Positions 1 to 8,309 of a stretch of 64,000 bases of DNA are shown here, one piece after another (position 1 is the stretch's first letter; every line of letters begins with the position of its first letter). Source of the DNA: Cupidesulfovibrio sp000226255 (lineage in GTDB: Bacteria; Desulfobacterota; Desulfovibrionia; Desulfovibrionales; Desulfovibrionaceae); the NCBI RefSeq assembly GCF_003402415.2, contig NZ_AP036014.1, positions 372,001 through 436,000 on the forward strand. The letters run 5' to 3'. Under the pieces are notes generated by a model. The model did no database searches. It was not told the DNA's origin and saw only the letters and a list, made by a program, of their open reading frames with translations. The position numbers and the translations under genes were made by a program.

Positions 1-91
1 CTGAGATGTTGTTTGGTGAGATGTCGTTTGGGGAGGTGGCGTCCGGCGTAGCGGCCGGTTCCGGGTGTCGTGCGTTGGGCTTCTTGCTCAT
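1..91 (-). CDS. 5' end of a leftward gene, N-terminal 30 codons only
   Basis: A leftward reading frame starts with ATG at 89-91 and stays open to the window edge. It begins M-S-K-K-P-N-A-R-H-P-E-P and continues with an Ala/Pro/Asn/Ser-rich, probably disordered stretch. The start is supported by AAGGAG placed six bases upstream on the same strand. Too little is visible to assign a family or function. It is transcribed divergently from the gene beginning at 600, so the roughly 500 bases between them should hold both promoters. The start is fairly secure; the identity is unknown. Confidence 0.55.
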   Translation of the reverse strand, partial: MSKKPNARHPEPAATPDATSPNDISPNNIS

Positions 92-599
92 GGGGGCTCC
101 TTGCCGACGGAAAGGGCGGCGCCTGCCCGGCGGATGGGTTCCGGCGTCCGTTGCGCCGCTTGCGGGTTGCCCGTTGCCGCCGCCGAATTGGGATGGCGGG
201 GGCTGCGTCTATATTTGTGCATGCAATCACTCTTGGGCAGGGGCGTCAAGACCGTCATGGTCCGGAATGGGCTGCGTGTCGGCGAGTGCAGGCTTGCCAG
301 TTGGGAGTTGTGTAACCGTTTTGTGAATTGCGCTCCTTGCGGTATGTTTCGCGGGAGAGGCGCAGAAAATTCAGTATGATGAAATATGCACACGGTTGGC
401 TGGCACCTTCCGCTCCGGATGGGGACAGTCCATTTTTGCTCGACGGGCGGGCGCGGGTTTGGCATGCTAGATGTGTGGATTCACGTTTTCGGCAAGTGGT
501 GACGATGGGCGCATATAACCTGCCTGCCGTGCGGAATGCCCGCGTTTTAGGGCGGCCACGGGCCATGAGAGGCGGCAACGAAACAGCCAGGGAGGCCAC
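92..599. other. divergent intergenic region
   Basis: About 500 bases without a convincing gene separate the leftward gene starting at 91 and the rightward gene at 600. A weak sigma-70-like pair on the + strand is TTGTGA (320-325) with TATGTT 16 bases later (342-347). On the - strand a TTGACG-type hexamer lies near 250-255 with AT-rich sequence about 20-40 bases beyond it. Neither is strong. Short frames here have no ribosome site or recognisable content. Confidence 0.35.
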
Positions 600-1679
600 A
601 TGAGCAACCATCAGACAGCGCAGCCGGATGTCACGGCGTTTCCGGGCGCGGTGGTGCAGTGCCTCCATCCGGGCGGCAGTCCGGCCGAGGTGCTGTTGGA
701 AGTACGGATCGAACTGCCCACTCCGGCGGGCGTGCTGGTGCCCCAGTACGAGCCGGAAGACCCCCGCAGGCAGCGGGTGCAGCCGGTGGAACTGCACCCC
801 GGCGGCGGGCTGAAGGCGGTGTCGTTGCAGGAACCGGCCGTGGTGGAAACACCCGTGGGCCCCATGACGGCGGAGCGGGTCACCTTTCACCCCGGCGGCG
901 AGCTGCGCCGGGTGTTTCCGCTGGACGGCAAGATTTCCGCCTACTGGAGCGTGGAGAACGAAACGGCCCTGGCCGGGCCGCAGCGCATGGAAACGCCCAT
1001 CGGGGTGGTCAGCGCGCGGATCATTTCGGTGCACTTCTTTCCGTCCGGGGCGCTGCGCAGCGTCACCCTGTGGCCGGGCGAGCGGGTGACCATCGCCACC
1101 CCGCAGGGGCTGGCCAGCGTCAGCGTGGGGTTTTCGTTCCACGAATCGGGCGCGTTGCGCTCGTTCGAGCCGGACGCACCCTTCGAGGCCAAGACCCCCG
1201 TGGGCACCGTGCTGGCCTTCGACACCGACCCCGAAGGCGGCATGGCCGCCGACCTGAACTCGCTGCAATTCGACGAGGCAGGCAACGTGACGGCCCTGAC
1301 CACCGCCACCGACAAGGTGGTGGTGACCTGCAAGGCCGTGGCGGATGCAGTGCCGGATGGGAATGGTGCTGGCGGGAAGGGCCCGAACGGAATTGGCGCT
1401 GGCGGGGCCGGTGGGGACGCCTGGCCCGTCTGCTGCCCGGACTGCGCCCGCTGGGCCGCCGCCACCGGCAAGCCTGTGCGCCAGCCCGGACGGCTGGCCC
1501 TTGGCCCCGGCTTTCGTGAAAGCCTGTGCGGCACCACGCCCACCGATCTCGTGCCCCTGCGCATGGGCTTTACCGCCGATGCCGTGAGCCTGGACGGCCA
1601 CGTTTTTTCCCGCGTCGGGCACGGGTTTTCCGTGTTGCGCGGGCTCATGCCCGTGGCGCGCACCACCTATTCGTGCTGA
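600..1679 (+). CDS. hypothetical protein with MORN/YwqK-like repeats
   Basis: A 359-residue soluble protein with no signal peptide or membrane segment. Residues 20-235 contain about five degenerate units of 30-40 residues. Each pairs a '(F/L)HPGGxLRxV'-type strand (for example FHPGGELRRV, FFPSGALRSV, FHESGALRSF) with a 'TPxG' strand (ETPVGP, ETPIGV, ATPQGL, KTPVGT). This spacing resembles MORN or YwqK-type repeats, but I am not certain of the family. A Gly/Asn-rich linker near 255-280 separates the repeats from a C-terminal part containing a CCPDC motif. The ATG follows an AGGGAGG site. It appears monocistronic. Function is unknown; a beta-rich binding or scaffold role is inference. Confidence 0.7.
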   Translation: MSNHQTAQPDVTAFPGAVVQCLHPGGSPAEVLLEVRIELPTPAGVLVPQYEPEDPRRQRVQPVELHPGGGLKAVSLQEPAVVETPVGPMTAERVTFHPGGELRRVFPLDGKISAYWSVENETALAGPQRMETPIGVVSARIISVHFFPSGALRSVTLWPGERVTIATPQGLASVSVGFSFHESGALRSFEPDAPFEAKTPVGTVLAFDTDPEGGMAADLNSLQFDEAGNVTALTTATDKVVVTCKAVADAVPDGNGAGGKGPNGIGAGGAGGDAWPVCCPDCARWAAATGKPVRQPGRLALGPGFRESLCGTTPTDLVPLRMGFTADAVSLDGHVFSRVGHGFSVLRGLMPVARTTYSC

Positions 1680-1830
1680 AGGGGCAGGCACCGGACAGGT
1701 CCACCGGAAGTCGCCCGGCAACATTCCGGTATCAAGCGAGATAGAACATGACGCGAGGCCAAGCTGAAGAACATCGCTTCGCCCCGTTGCGTGGTGCTGC
1801 TGCCCGCGGCACGGCGTGGTGTGCGCCCGC

Positions 1831-4800
1831 CTATTCCGCCAAGCCGCGCCGTGCCTGCATGGCGCGCAGGATGGCCCGGCGCAGCATGTCCATTTCCACG
1901 GGTTTGGCCACGTAGTCGTCCATGCCTGCTTCCAGAAAGGTTTCGCGGTCGCCCACCATGGCGTGGGCGGTCATGGCCACCACGGGGATGGCCGCGCGGG
2001 CGGCGAAGGCCGGGTCGGTGCGGATGGCGCGGGTGGCGGCAAGCCCATCCATGACCGGCATCTGCACGTCCATGACCACGCAATCGAACGTGGCGCGGCG
2101 CAGGGCGTCCAGCGCCTGCTGGCCGTCGGTGGCCAGGGTCACGGTCATGCCCGACTTTTCCAGCATGCGCTGCACGGCCAGCTGGTTCACGGCGTCGTCC
2201 TCCACCAGCAGCACGTGCAGTTCGGTGGGCGTTTCGGGTGGGGCGGCTGCGGCGTCCGCATCGCCCGCCCCTTCGGCCGGATGCCGGGTCCGCGCTGCAA
2301 CACCCCGCGTGGCCTTGCGCCGGGCCGGATTCCGGTCGGGATGCGGCCCGGCGCCGGGCAGGGCCGTGGCGTCGGCGTGGCGGGCGGGCATGCCCCTGTC
2401 ATCCCTGTCATCCCTGTCATCCCCATCATCCTTGCCGTGCCCGTCAGTCCTGACCTTCCCGGAGGGGGCATCGCTCCACAAGGCCTCGAAAGGCAGCGAG
2501 ACGAAGACCGTGGTGCCCGCGCCTTCGACGCTTTCGAGCGAAAGTTCGCCGCCCAGCAGCGCCACCAGCCGCCGCACGATGGACAGGCCAAGGCCCGCCC
2601 CGCCGTGCCGCCGCACGTGCGAGCCGTCCAACTGGCTGAAAGGCTCGAAGATGCGCTCCTGGTGCGATTCCGGAATGCCGATGCCGGTGTCGCGCACCTC
2701 CAGCAGCAGGTGCAGCCTGGCGGGCCGGGGGACGTCCTGCGCGCCGCCGGGTCCGTTCGCGGCGGGCAGGCCCAGCGGGGTCAGCTCCACGGTCACCGAA
2801 CCCGTGTCGGTGAACTTGATGGCGTTGCCCACCAGGTTGAAGGCGATCTGGCGCAGCCGGGCCTCGTCGCCCACCAGCCGCGCGGGCAGGCGCGGGTCGA
2901 GCCGGATGTCCAGTTCCAGCGATTTTTCGCGCGCGGGCAGCAGGAAGATGTCGCGGATGGACGCCGCCACCCCTTCCAGTTCGAAGGGCGCGCTGCGCAG
3001 GGCCAGCCGCCCGGCCTCCACGCGCGAGAGGTCCAGCACGTCGGACAACAATTGGGTGAGCCGCCGGGCAGAGGTGATGGCGCTGGTCAGGTAGTCCTGC
3101 TGCTCGTCGTCCAGCGCGGTGGTCTGCAGCAGTTGCAGCATGCCCAGCGCCCCGTTGAGCGGGGTGCGGATCTCATGGCTCATGTTGGCCAGGAATTCGG
3201 ACTTGGCCAGGTTGGCGGTCTCGGCGGCGGCCTTTTCGCGCAGCAGCGCGGCCTGGGCCTCCTTGCGTTCGGTGACGTCCACGGCCATGCGGATCACCGC
3301 GCGGCGGCCGTCGGGCAGCGATCCCAGCGGCGCGGAGCTGAAATCCCACACCCGCGCCGCGCCATCGGCGCAGAGTACCGGGTGCTCGCCGTCTGCCCGG
3401 CGCGCGCCCAGGGCGTACAGGCTGTCGGTGTCGGCGGTGGCGTGGCCGGACGCCCTGCCCGCCATCCCGCCCGACAATGCCCCCCCCGCGCCCTCCACGC
3501 CATCGGACGCCCCGCCGCCAGGGGCGTGCACCGGGTCGTTGAGCATGGCCAGTGCTTCCCAACGGGCCAGGGTGGGCAGGCTTTCGGGGGGATAGCCGGA
3601 AAGTTCGCACCAACTGCGGTTCAGCGCCAGCACCGCGCCGTCTTCGTCATGGATCATCACCGGCACGGGGGCTTCCTCGATGGCGGCGCGGAACTGCCGC
3701 TCGCTGGCCAGCAGCCGCTGGCGCGCGGCGTACTGGGCGCTGACGTCGGTGAACACCAGCACCGCGCCGGTGATGTCGCCCGCCGCGTCGTGGATGGGGG
3801 CGGCGCTGTCCGCGATCTGGTACTCCGCGCCGTCGCGGGCCAGCAGCAGGGTGTCGTTGTGCAGTTCCACCACCTTGCCGGAGCTCACGGCGCGGGCTAC
3901 CGGGTCCGCCACCGGCTCGCGGGTGCCGCCCGCGACGATGACGAACACCTCGCCGATGTGCCGCCCCCTGGCCGCGCTGAAAGGCCAGCCGGTCAGCCGC
4001 TCGGCCACGGGATTCATCAGGGTGATCCGCCCGGCGCGGTCGGTGGCCATCACCGCGTCGCCGATGGAACGCAGGGTGACGGAAAGGTTCTCGCGGCTGA
4101 CGCGCAGGGCTTCTTCGGCCTGTCTGCGGGCGGTGATGTCGGAATGGGTGCCCACGAAGCGCAGGGGCGAACCTTCTGCGGTGACCGACATCACCTTGCC
4201 CCGCGCCAGCACCCAGATGTACGAGCCGTCCTTGCGGCGCATGCGGTATTCCGACTGGTAGACTGGGGTGCTTCCGGAAAGGTGCAGGTCGATTTCCGAC
4301 TGCACGCGCGGCCTGTCGTCGGGGTGCACGCGGCCTTCCCACTCGCGCGGGGAGTTGCCGACCTCATGCTCCTCGTGGCCCAGCAGCCCCTTCCAGCGGG
4401 GGGACACGAACAGCTCGCCGGTCTGGAGGTTCCAGTCCCACACGCCGTCGCCCGGTCCTTCCAGGGCGAACTGCCAGCGCTCCTCGCTTTCCACCAGTGC
4501 CATCTCCGCCGTGCGGCGGCGGTCGGCGGCCAGCTTGAAGAGCAGGGTGAGCCCGCACAGAAAGCCCATCCACAGCACGAAGACAACCCGTGTCAGGCGG
4601 CTCTGGCGTTCGGTGTCCTCCACGAAGCGGGAAAAGACGCTGCGCTCCAGCGCGTCGCCCAGCCTGTCCAACTCCGTGAAGGCCCTTCGCTGCTCCAGGG
4701 CCAGCAGGGGGTGTTGCTGTTTTGGCGCGGCGAGGCGGGCGGTGGTGGCGCGGTCCAGCGCGGCGATGCCGTCGGCGTAGATGCGCAACTGGGCCACCAG

Positions 4801-5151
4801 CATTTCCGGCCCGTCCCCATGCAGGCCAAGACCGTCCAGGATGGCGCTGTCCGGCACCAGCAGTTCGTCCACCGCGTCGTACAGCCTGCCCGCGCCCTGT
4901 TCGAAATAGGCCCCGTGGATGCCTGGGGGAAGGCCGGAATCGCCCGCCAGCTGGCGTTCGGCGGCCAGTTGGCCCTTCAGCAGGTCCGCGCGGGCGATGC
5001 GCAAGGCCTTCACCACCGGCAGAAAATCGCGCAGGCTGGCGTGCCAGCCGTGATTCACCCACAGCAGCAGCATGCCGGAGCACACCAGCGCCAGGATGCC
5101 CCCGGCGATGGCGATGTTGCGGCTTTGCGAGATGGCGGGGCGTCTGGTCAT
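1831..5151 (-). CDS. membrane hybrid sensor histidine kinase (PAS-HisKA-HATPase-REC)
   Basis: A 1106-residue hybrid kinase. Transmembrane helices at about 12-34 and 195-217 bracket a periplasmic domain of roughly 160 residues. Three PAS/PAC modules follow (about 225-350, 350-480 and 480-630). The HisKA domain carries SHEIRTPLNG near 660 with the phospho-accepting His. The HATPase has N and G boxes near 770 and 823 (DTGIGIPESH, GGAGLGLSIV). A C-terminal receiver near 980-1100 has acceptor Asp in VVMDVQMPVMDG, about 1023. The linker before the receiver carries Asp/Arg-rich repeats encoded by a 9-base tandem repeat. The stop of an upstream EhuB-like binding protein gene lies 117 bases before the start, suggesting co-transcription and a shared sensing role. 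No DNA-binding output domain is fused and no separate output regulator is adjacent. Confidence 0.93.
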   Translation of the reverse strand: MTRRPAISQSRNIAIAGGILALVCSGMLLLWVNHGWHASLRDFLPVVKALRIARADLLKGQLAAERQLAGDSGLPPGIHGAYFEQGAGRLYDAVDELLVPDSAILDGLGLHGDGPEMLVAQLRIYADGIAALDRATTARLAAPKQQHPLLALEQRRAFTELDRLGDALERSVFSRFVEDTERQSRLTRVVFVLWMGFLCGLTLLFKLAADRRRTAEMALVESEERWQFALEGPGDGVWDWNLQTGELFVSPRWKGLLGHEEHEVGNSPREWEGRVHPDDRPRVQSEIDLHLSGSTPVYQSEYRMRRKDGSYIWVLARGKVMSVTAEGSPLRFVGTHSDITARRQAEEALRVSRENLSVTLRSIGDAVMATDRAGRITLMNPVAERLTGWPFSAARGRHIGEVFVIVAGGTREPVADPVARAVSSGKVVELHNDTLLLARDGAEYQIADSAAPIHDAAGDITGAVLVFTDVSAQYAARQRLLASERQFRAAIEEAPVPVMIHDEDGAVLALNRSWCELSGYPPESLPTLARWEALAMLNDPVHAPGGGASDGVEGAGGALSGGMAGRASGHATADTDSLYALGARRADGEHPVLCADGAARVWDFSSAPLGSLPDGRRAVIRMAVDVTERKEAQAALLREKAAAETANLAKSEFLANMSHEIRTPLNGALGMLQLLQTTALDDEQQDYLTSAITSARRLTQLLSDVLDLSRVEAGRLALRSAPFELEGVAASIRDIFLLPAREKSLELDIRLDPRLPARLVGDEARLRQIAFNLVGNAIKFTDTGSVTVELTPLGLPAANGPGGAQDVPRPARLHLLLEVRDTGIGIPESHQERIFEPFSQLDGSHVRRHGGAGLGLSIVRRLVALLGGELSLESVEGAGTTVFVSLPFEALWSDAPSGKVRTDGHGKDDGDDRDDRDDRGMPARHADATALPGAGPHPDRNPARRKATRGVAARTRHPAEGAGDADAAAAPPETPTELHVLLVEDDAVNQLAVQRMLEKSGMTVTLATDGQQALDALRRATFDCVVMDVQMPVMDGLAATRAIRTDPAFAARAAIPVVAMTAHAMVGDRETFLEAGMDDYVAKPVEMDMLRRAILRAMQARRGLAE
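2396..2431. repeat. four 9-bp tandem repeats inside a kinase linker
   Basis: CTGTCATCC occurs three times in succession (2396-2422), followed by the variant CCATCATCC (2423-2431). On the coding strand this gives an Asp-Asp-Arg repeat between the HATPase and receiver domains. Because the unit is nine bases, copy-number change would lengthen the linker without shifting frame. Confidence 0.8.
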
Positions 5152-5268
5152 GCCGTTGGGTCCTGTGGTCCCCGTGCTGCCCTTGCTGCGTGTGGGGCCT
5201 GCGGGTCTGGAGGTGCGGCGGGACGTCCGGGACGTCCGGGGTGGTCGGGGCGCCTGGACACGGGGGCG

Positions 5269-6147
5269 TCAGTCGCCGGGGTTGCGCCCGTCCCGGATGG
5301 CCCAGGGGGGCAGGGCGTGCTCGTCGAAACCGAAGGGCCGCACCAGTTCGAGGTGTTGCGGCGTGCCGATGAAGGAATGCAGTTGTTCGTTTACCTTTGC
5401 CGCCAGTGTGGTGTCGCCCTTGCGAAAGCCGAAGGCGCACAGCCCCGTGGCGGGTTTGCCCTCGATGAGCGGCTGGGTGAAGGGCTGGGCCGCCTCCAAC
5501 TCGTCCGGATGCTGCCGCGCCAGCAACACCACCGTGGGGCCGGAGAGTGCCAGCCCGTCCACGCGGCCCTTGCGCACCGCGTCCATGCCGGCGTGCGCGT
5601 CGGACACCATAAGCAGCCGGTCCGGGGGCGTGCCCAGCAGCAGCAACTGGCGGTGTTCCACAGCGCCGTCCAGCACGGCCACGGTCACGTCCGTGCGCCC
5701 GGCCAGCCCGGCGTAGTCGTGCAGGCCGCGCGGGTTGCCCCGCCGCACCAGCATGCCCTGGCCCACGACGCTGGTGGGCTGGGAAAAGGCGATGCGCGCC
5801 TCGCGCTCGGGCGTGATGAACATGCCCGCCGCGATCATGTCGATGTGTCCGGCCAGCAGGTCGGGAATCAGGGCGTTGAAGTCGCCGAGCACCCAGCGAA
5901 TGCGGGTGACCCCGGCGCGGGTAAGCACCGCGCGGGCCACCTCTGGGGCTTCGCCCGTAACGATGCCCTCGGGCGTGCGGTAGGCGTAGGGGGGTTCCAG
6001 CGCGTAGCCCACGCGCACGGTGCCTTCCCGCCATGCCGCGTCGGTGGGGGCGGGCAGTTCGACCAGCACGAAGAGCAGCGACGCCAGGGCGCAGGCCAGG
6101 GCGACGAAGCCGAGCAGGGAGGGGCCGGGGCCCGGAAGTCTGGGCAT
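5269..6147 (-). CDS. EhuB-like periplasmic solute-binding protein (SBP family 3)
   Basis: A 292-residue extracellular solute-binding protein of the amino-acid/ectoine class. A hydrophobic segment at about 10-30 is a signal peptide or membrane anchor; no lipobox Cys is visible. The mature part begins VRVGYALEPPYAY and contains GEAPEVARAVL, DLLAGHIDMIAAGMFITPERE and VAVLDGAVEHRQL, a pattern I associate with ectoine/hydroxyectoine binding proteins. The longer open frame reaches 6243, but the Met at 6147 sits directly before the signal sequence and is preferred. No permease or ATPase genes are nearby; the next gene downstream is a membrane hybrid kinase. This favours a sensory-partner role over uptake (inference). 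The ligand is not established. Confidence 0.85.
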   Translation of the reverse strand: MPRLPGPGPSLLGFVALACALASLLFVLVELPAPTDAAWREGTVRVGYALEPPYAYRTPEGIVTGEAPEVARAVLTRAGVTRIRWVLGDFNALIPDLLAGHIDMIAAGMFITPEREARIAFSQPTSVVGQGMLVRRGNPRGLHDYAGLAGRTDVTVAVLDGAVEHRQLLLLGTPPDRLLMVSDAHAGMDAVRKGRVDGLALSGPTVVLLARQHPDELEAAQPFTQPLIEGKPATGLCAFGFRKGDTTLAAKVNEQLHSFIGTPQHLELVRPFGFDEHALPPWAIRDGRNPGD

Positions 6148-6371
6148 GACGTTTGCCGTGTCCTTGTAAGGGGCGTGCCGCGCGCGGCGTCGGCCGGAGC
6201 CGGTGATGCCGCCGCTGTGCCATACGGTGCCGTGCCGGAACATTATTCTTTGCCGCAGCAGGGGGCGGCGTCAATTGGGGTTTGCGCGTCTTTCCCCCGT
6301 ATGCGCCCATGGGGTGGGTAGGGATAGCCCGACATGTGGCATGGGCTTTCCCGTAATGTTGCGTAACGGCC

Positions 6372-6400
6372 TTGACACAAGGGGTAAGGCAATGAAGTAT
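6372..6400 (+). promoter_or_regulatory. possible sigma-70 promoter of the TPR gene
   Basis: TTGACA (6372-6377) is a perfect -35 hexamer. The best -10 at 17-base spacing is AAGTAT (6395-6400), only three matches; TATGCG lies 20 bases away. It is upstream of the GTG start at 6468 and would serve that gene. The -35 is clear and the -10 is weak. Confidence 0.35.
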
Positions 6401-6467
6401 GCGACAATCCACTGCCCCGGGGAGGGCAGTACACCGGGCGCGCGTGGCGCGCCGCAGGGGAGAATGC

Positions 6468-7211
6468 GTGCACGACGAACAGTATCCGATCATACTTGGC
6501 GTCTATTCATTGCAACAGGATGCCGTGGTTGGCATAGGCGGCACCGCGTCGCAGCAGCGGCAGGTTACCTATTGGTATGCACGCAAGCTGGACGCGAACA
6601 CCTGCGAAGTGCAACCGCTCAACGTGCATCACGTACCCTCTGGCATCCGCAAGCACATGGAAGAGTTGGAGTTCTTGCGGGCGTACATGCCCGAGCCGCT
6701 GTACTACAAGAACCACACGGTGCCCGCGCTGGCGTCCCTGCACCGCAAGCTGGGCGAAGGGGAAGCCTGCCTTTCCGCGTTGCGCCTGGACGATGCGGAA
6801 AAGGCGTTCATCAAGGCGTTGATGATCGACGACCTGAACGTGCCCGCCAACTTCGGCCTGGGCGAGGTATACGCGGAGAAGAAGGACGCGGCCCGGCTGC
6901 GCAAGGTGCTGAACGTGCTCATGGGCAGCGACGAGGCGTTCCTGATGGAGCACCGGGTGCGCTTCAACAAGTTCGGCATCAGCCTGCGCAAGAACGGGCA
7001 TTTCGACGATTCGCTGCGCTTCTACCACAAGGCGCTGGAATGCCGCGAGGACGAGCACCTGCATTTCAACATCGCGCGGGTGCACTTCGACAAGGGCGAC
7101 ACCGGGGCCTGCGTGGACCACCTGACCAGGGCCCTGGCCATGCGGCCCGACTTCACCGAGGCGCAGCGCTTCCTGACCTTCTGCGGCGGACGGGCCTACC
7201 CCGGCATGTAG
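6468..7211 (+). CDS. TPR-repeat protein, conserved hypothetical
   Basis: A 247-residue soluble protein. The start chosen is GTG at 6468, preceded by AGGGGAG six bases upstream; the longer frame to 6399 has no ribosome site. The N-terminal about 70 residues (ILGVYSLQQDAVVGIGG, VTYWYARKLDANTC) form a small domain I do not recognise. Helical TPR-like pairs follow at about 80-245: LRLDDAEKAFIKAL, NFGLGEVYAEKKDAARL, GISLRKNGHFDDSLRFYHKAL and HFNIARVHFDKGDTGACVDHL. TPR domains mediate protein contacts. The gene stands alone and ends at a strong bidirectional terminator. A specific role cannot be inferred. Confidence 0.85.
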   Translation: MHDEQYPIILGVYSLQQDAVVGIGGTASQQRQVTYWYARKLDANTCEVQPLNVHHVPSGIRKHMEELEFLRAYMPEPLYYKNHTVPALASLHRKLGEGEACLSALRLDDAEKAFIKALMIDDLNVPANFGLGEVYAEKKDAARLRKVLNVLMGSDEAFLMEHRVRFNKFGISLRKNGHFDDSLRFYHKALECREDEHLHFNIARVHFDKGDTGACVDHLTRALAMRPDFTEAQRFLTFCGGRAYPGM

Positions 7212-7249
7212 CGGGGCGCGGCAGCGCCCAATTTTTTGCAGGGAACGGC

Positions 7250-7278
7250 AAAGGCCGCCACATCATGTGGCGGCCTTT
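7250..7278. terminator. bidirectional Rho-independent terminator
   Basis: AAAGGCCGCCAC and GTGGCGGCCTTT form a perfect 12-bp stem with an ATCAT loop. The stem is flanked by A and T runs, so it can terminate both the TPR gene from the left and the NYN gene from the right. Confidence 0.85.
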
Positions 7279-7299
7279 GTTGCGTTGCGGGGGGGCGGT

Positions 7300-8148
7300 T
7301 TAGCTTCCGTTTTTGATGCGAATGTGCAGGTCCATGTTGCCGCTTGGGCGGGCCAGGGTCGCAAGTTCGAACTGGCCAGGGAAGGCGCGCACCAGTCCTC
7401 CGAACTTGGCGTGGCGGTACAGGCGCGCGTCGAACTGGGGATAATTCTTTAGAATATTCTGTGCTACGCTAGGAAGCACTGCCCATCCGTTTTCATCCGA
7501 TGTGGCCTCTACCGCCTGTCGGATAAGCTGCACGGGATCGGGAAGTTCGTCTTGTTGCGGGGTGTTCCCTTCCGTCCTCCCCACGGCGTTGGTCTGTTTT
7601 CGGGTGGTGTTTTTGACTGTGGCGTCGGGCAAGGGAACGATTTGCTGCGCGGCCTCGGGGAGCAGCAATTCTACGTATATGAACCGCGTGCAGGCTTTGA
7701 CGAAAGCTTCAGGGGTATGTCGGCGGCCAAAGCCGTAAACAACAAGTCCTTCCTCGCGCAGGCGGGCCGCCAGTCGGGTGAAGTCACTGTCGCTGGACAC
7801 CAGGCAGAAACCGTCAAAGCGCCCGGTATGCATCAGGTCCATGGCGTCGATGATCAGGGCGCTATCCGTTGAGTTCTTGCCCGTGGTGTACTGGAACTGT
7901 TGGACAGGCAGCAGGGAATGGGCGTGCAGCAGGGCTTTCCAGCCAGTTAGGTTCGGTTGCGTCCAATCTCCATACACACGGCGGACACAAGCAACGCCGA
8001 ACTTGGCAATTTCGACCAGCAGGTTTGGTGTGGCGGAGGGCTGGGCATTATCGGCGTCGATGAGCACTGCAAGTTTTCGCTGGGGCGCGTCCTCGGACAA
8101 CGGCGTGAAGTCACAGGCTGCCCGTTCCGCGGGAAGAGAAGGCGTCAT
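7300..8148 (-). CDS. NYN-domain (LabA/DUF88-like) protein with C-terminal LOTUS-like domain
   Basis: A 282-residue protein. Residues about 25-165 form a NYN/PIN-like nuclease fold with conserved acidic motifs: VLIDADNAQ, the DSALIIDAMD segment and LVSSDSDFTRLA, followed by VYGFGRRHTPEAF. Residues about 205-280 (ELPDPVQLIRQAVEAT, LPSVAQNILKNYPQFDARLYRHAKFG) resemble an OST-HTH/LOTUS RNA-binding domain. Family knowledge suggests a metal-dependent RNase that may target RNA held by the LOTUS domain; the substrate is unknown. The ATG at 8148 has GAGG upstream and is preferred to the one six codons earlier. It lies 161 bases downstream of the FAD oxidoreductase on the same strand and ends at a shared terminator. 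Confidence 0.85.
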   Translation of the reverse strand: MTPSLPAERAACDFTPLSEDAPQRKLAVLIDADNAQPSATPNLLVEIAKFGVACVRRVYGDWTQPNLTGWKALLHAHSLLPVQQFQYTTGKNSTDSALIIDAMDLMHTGRFDGFCLVSSDSDFTRLAARLREEGLVVYGFGRRHTPEAFVKACTRFIYVELLLPEAAQQIVPLPDATVKNTTRKQTNAVGRTEGNTPQQDELPDPVQLIRQAVEATSDENGWAVLPSVAQNILKNYPQFDARLYRHAKFGGLVRAFPGQFELATLARPSGNMDLHIRIKNGS

Positions 8149-8309
8149 GCATACCTCGCATGGCATCGGCGTGTTGTGTATGTATTATTCTGTCATGGGG
8201 TGCGAGGTAGGGCAAGGTGCGATTGCGCGCGCTGTGTGGCACGGTTGAAGGTGATGTTCCGGTCGTGTCGCATTGGGTTGGTCGGTTCGGAGTAGGTTGG
8301 GGGGCAGGC

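Noticed and set aside
255..1724. A 489-codon - strand frame
   Set aside because: Antisense to the repeat-protein gene at 600; the + strand frame has a ribosome site and structured repeats.
1816..6321. A 1501-codon open frame on the + strand
   Set aside because: It is exactly antisense to the kinase and binding-protein genes, is His/Gly/Arg-rich, and has no domain motifs. This is typical of GC-driven antisense frames.
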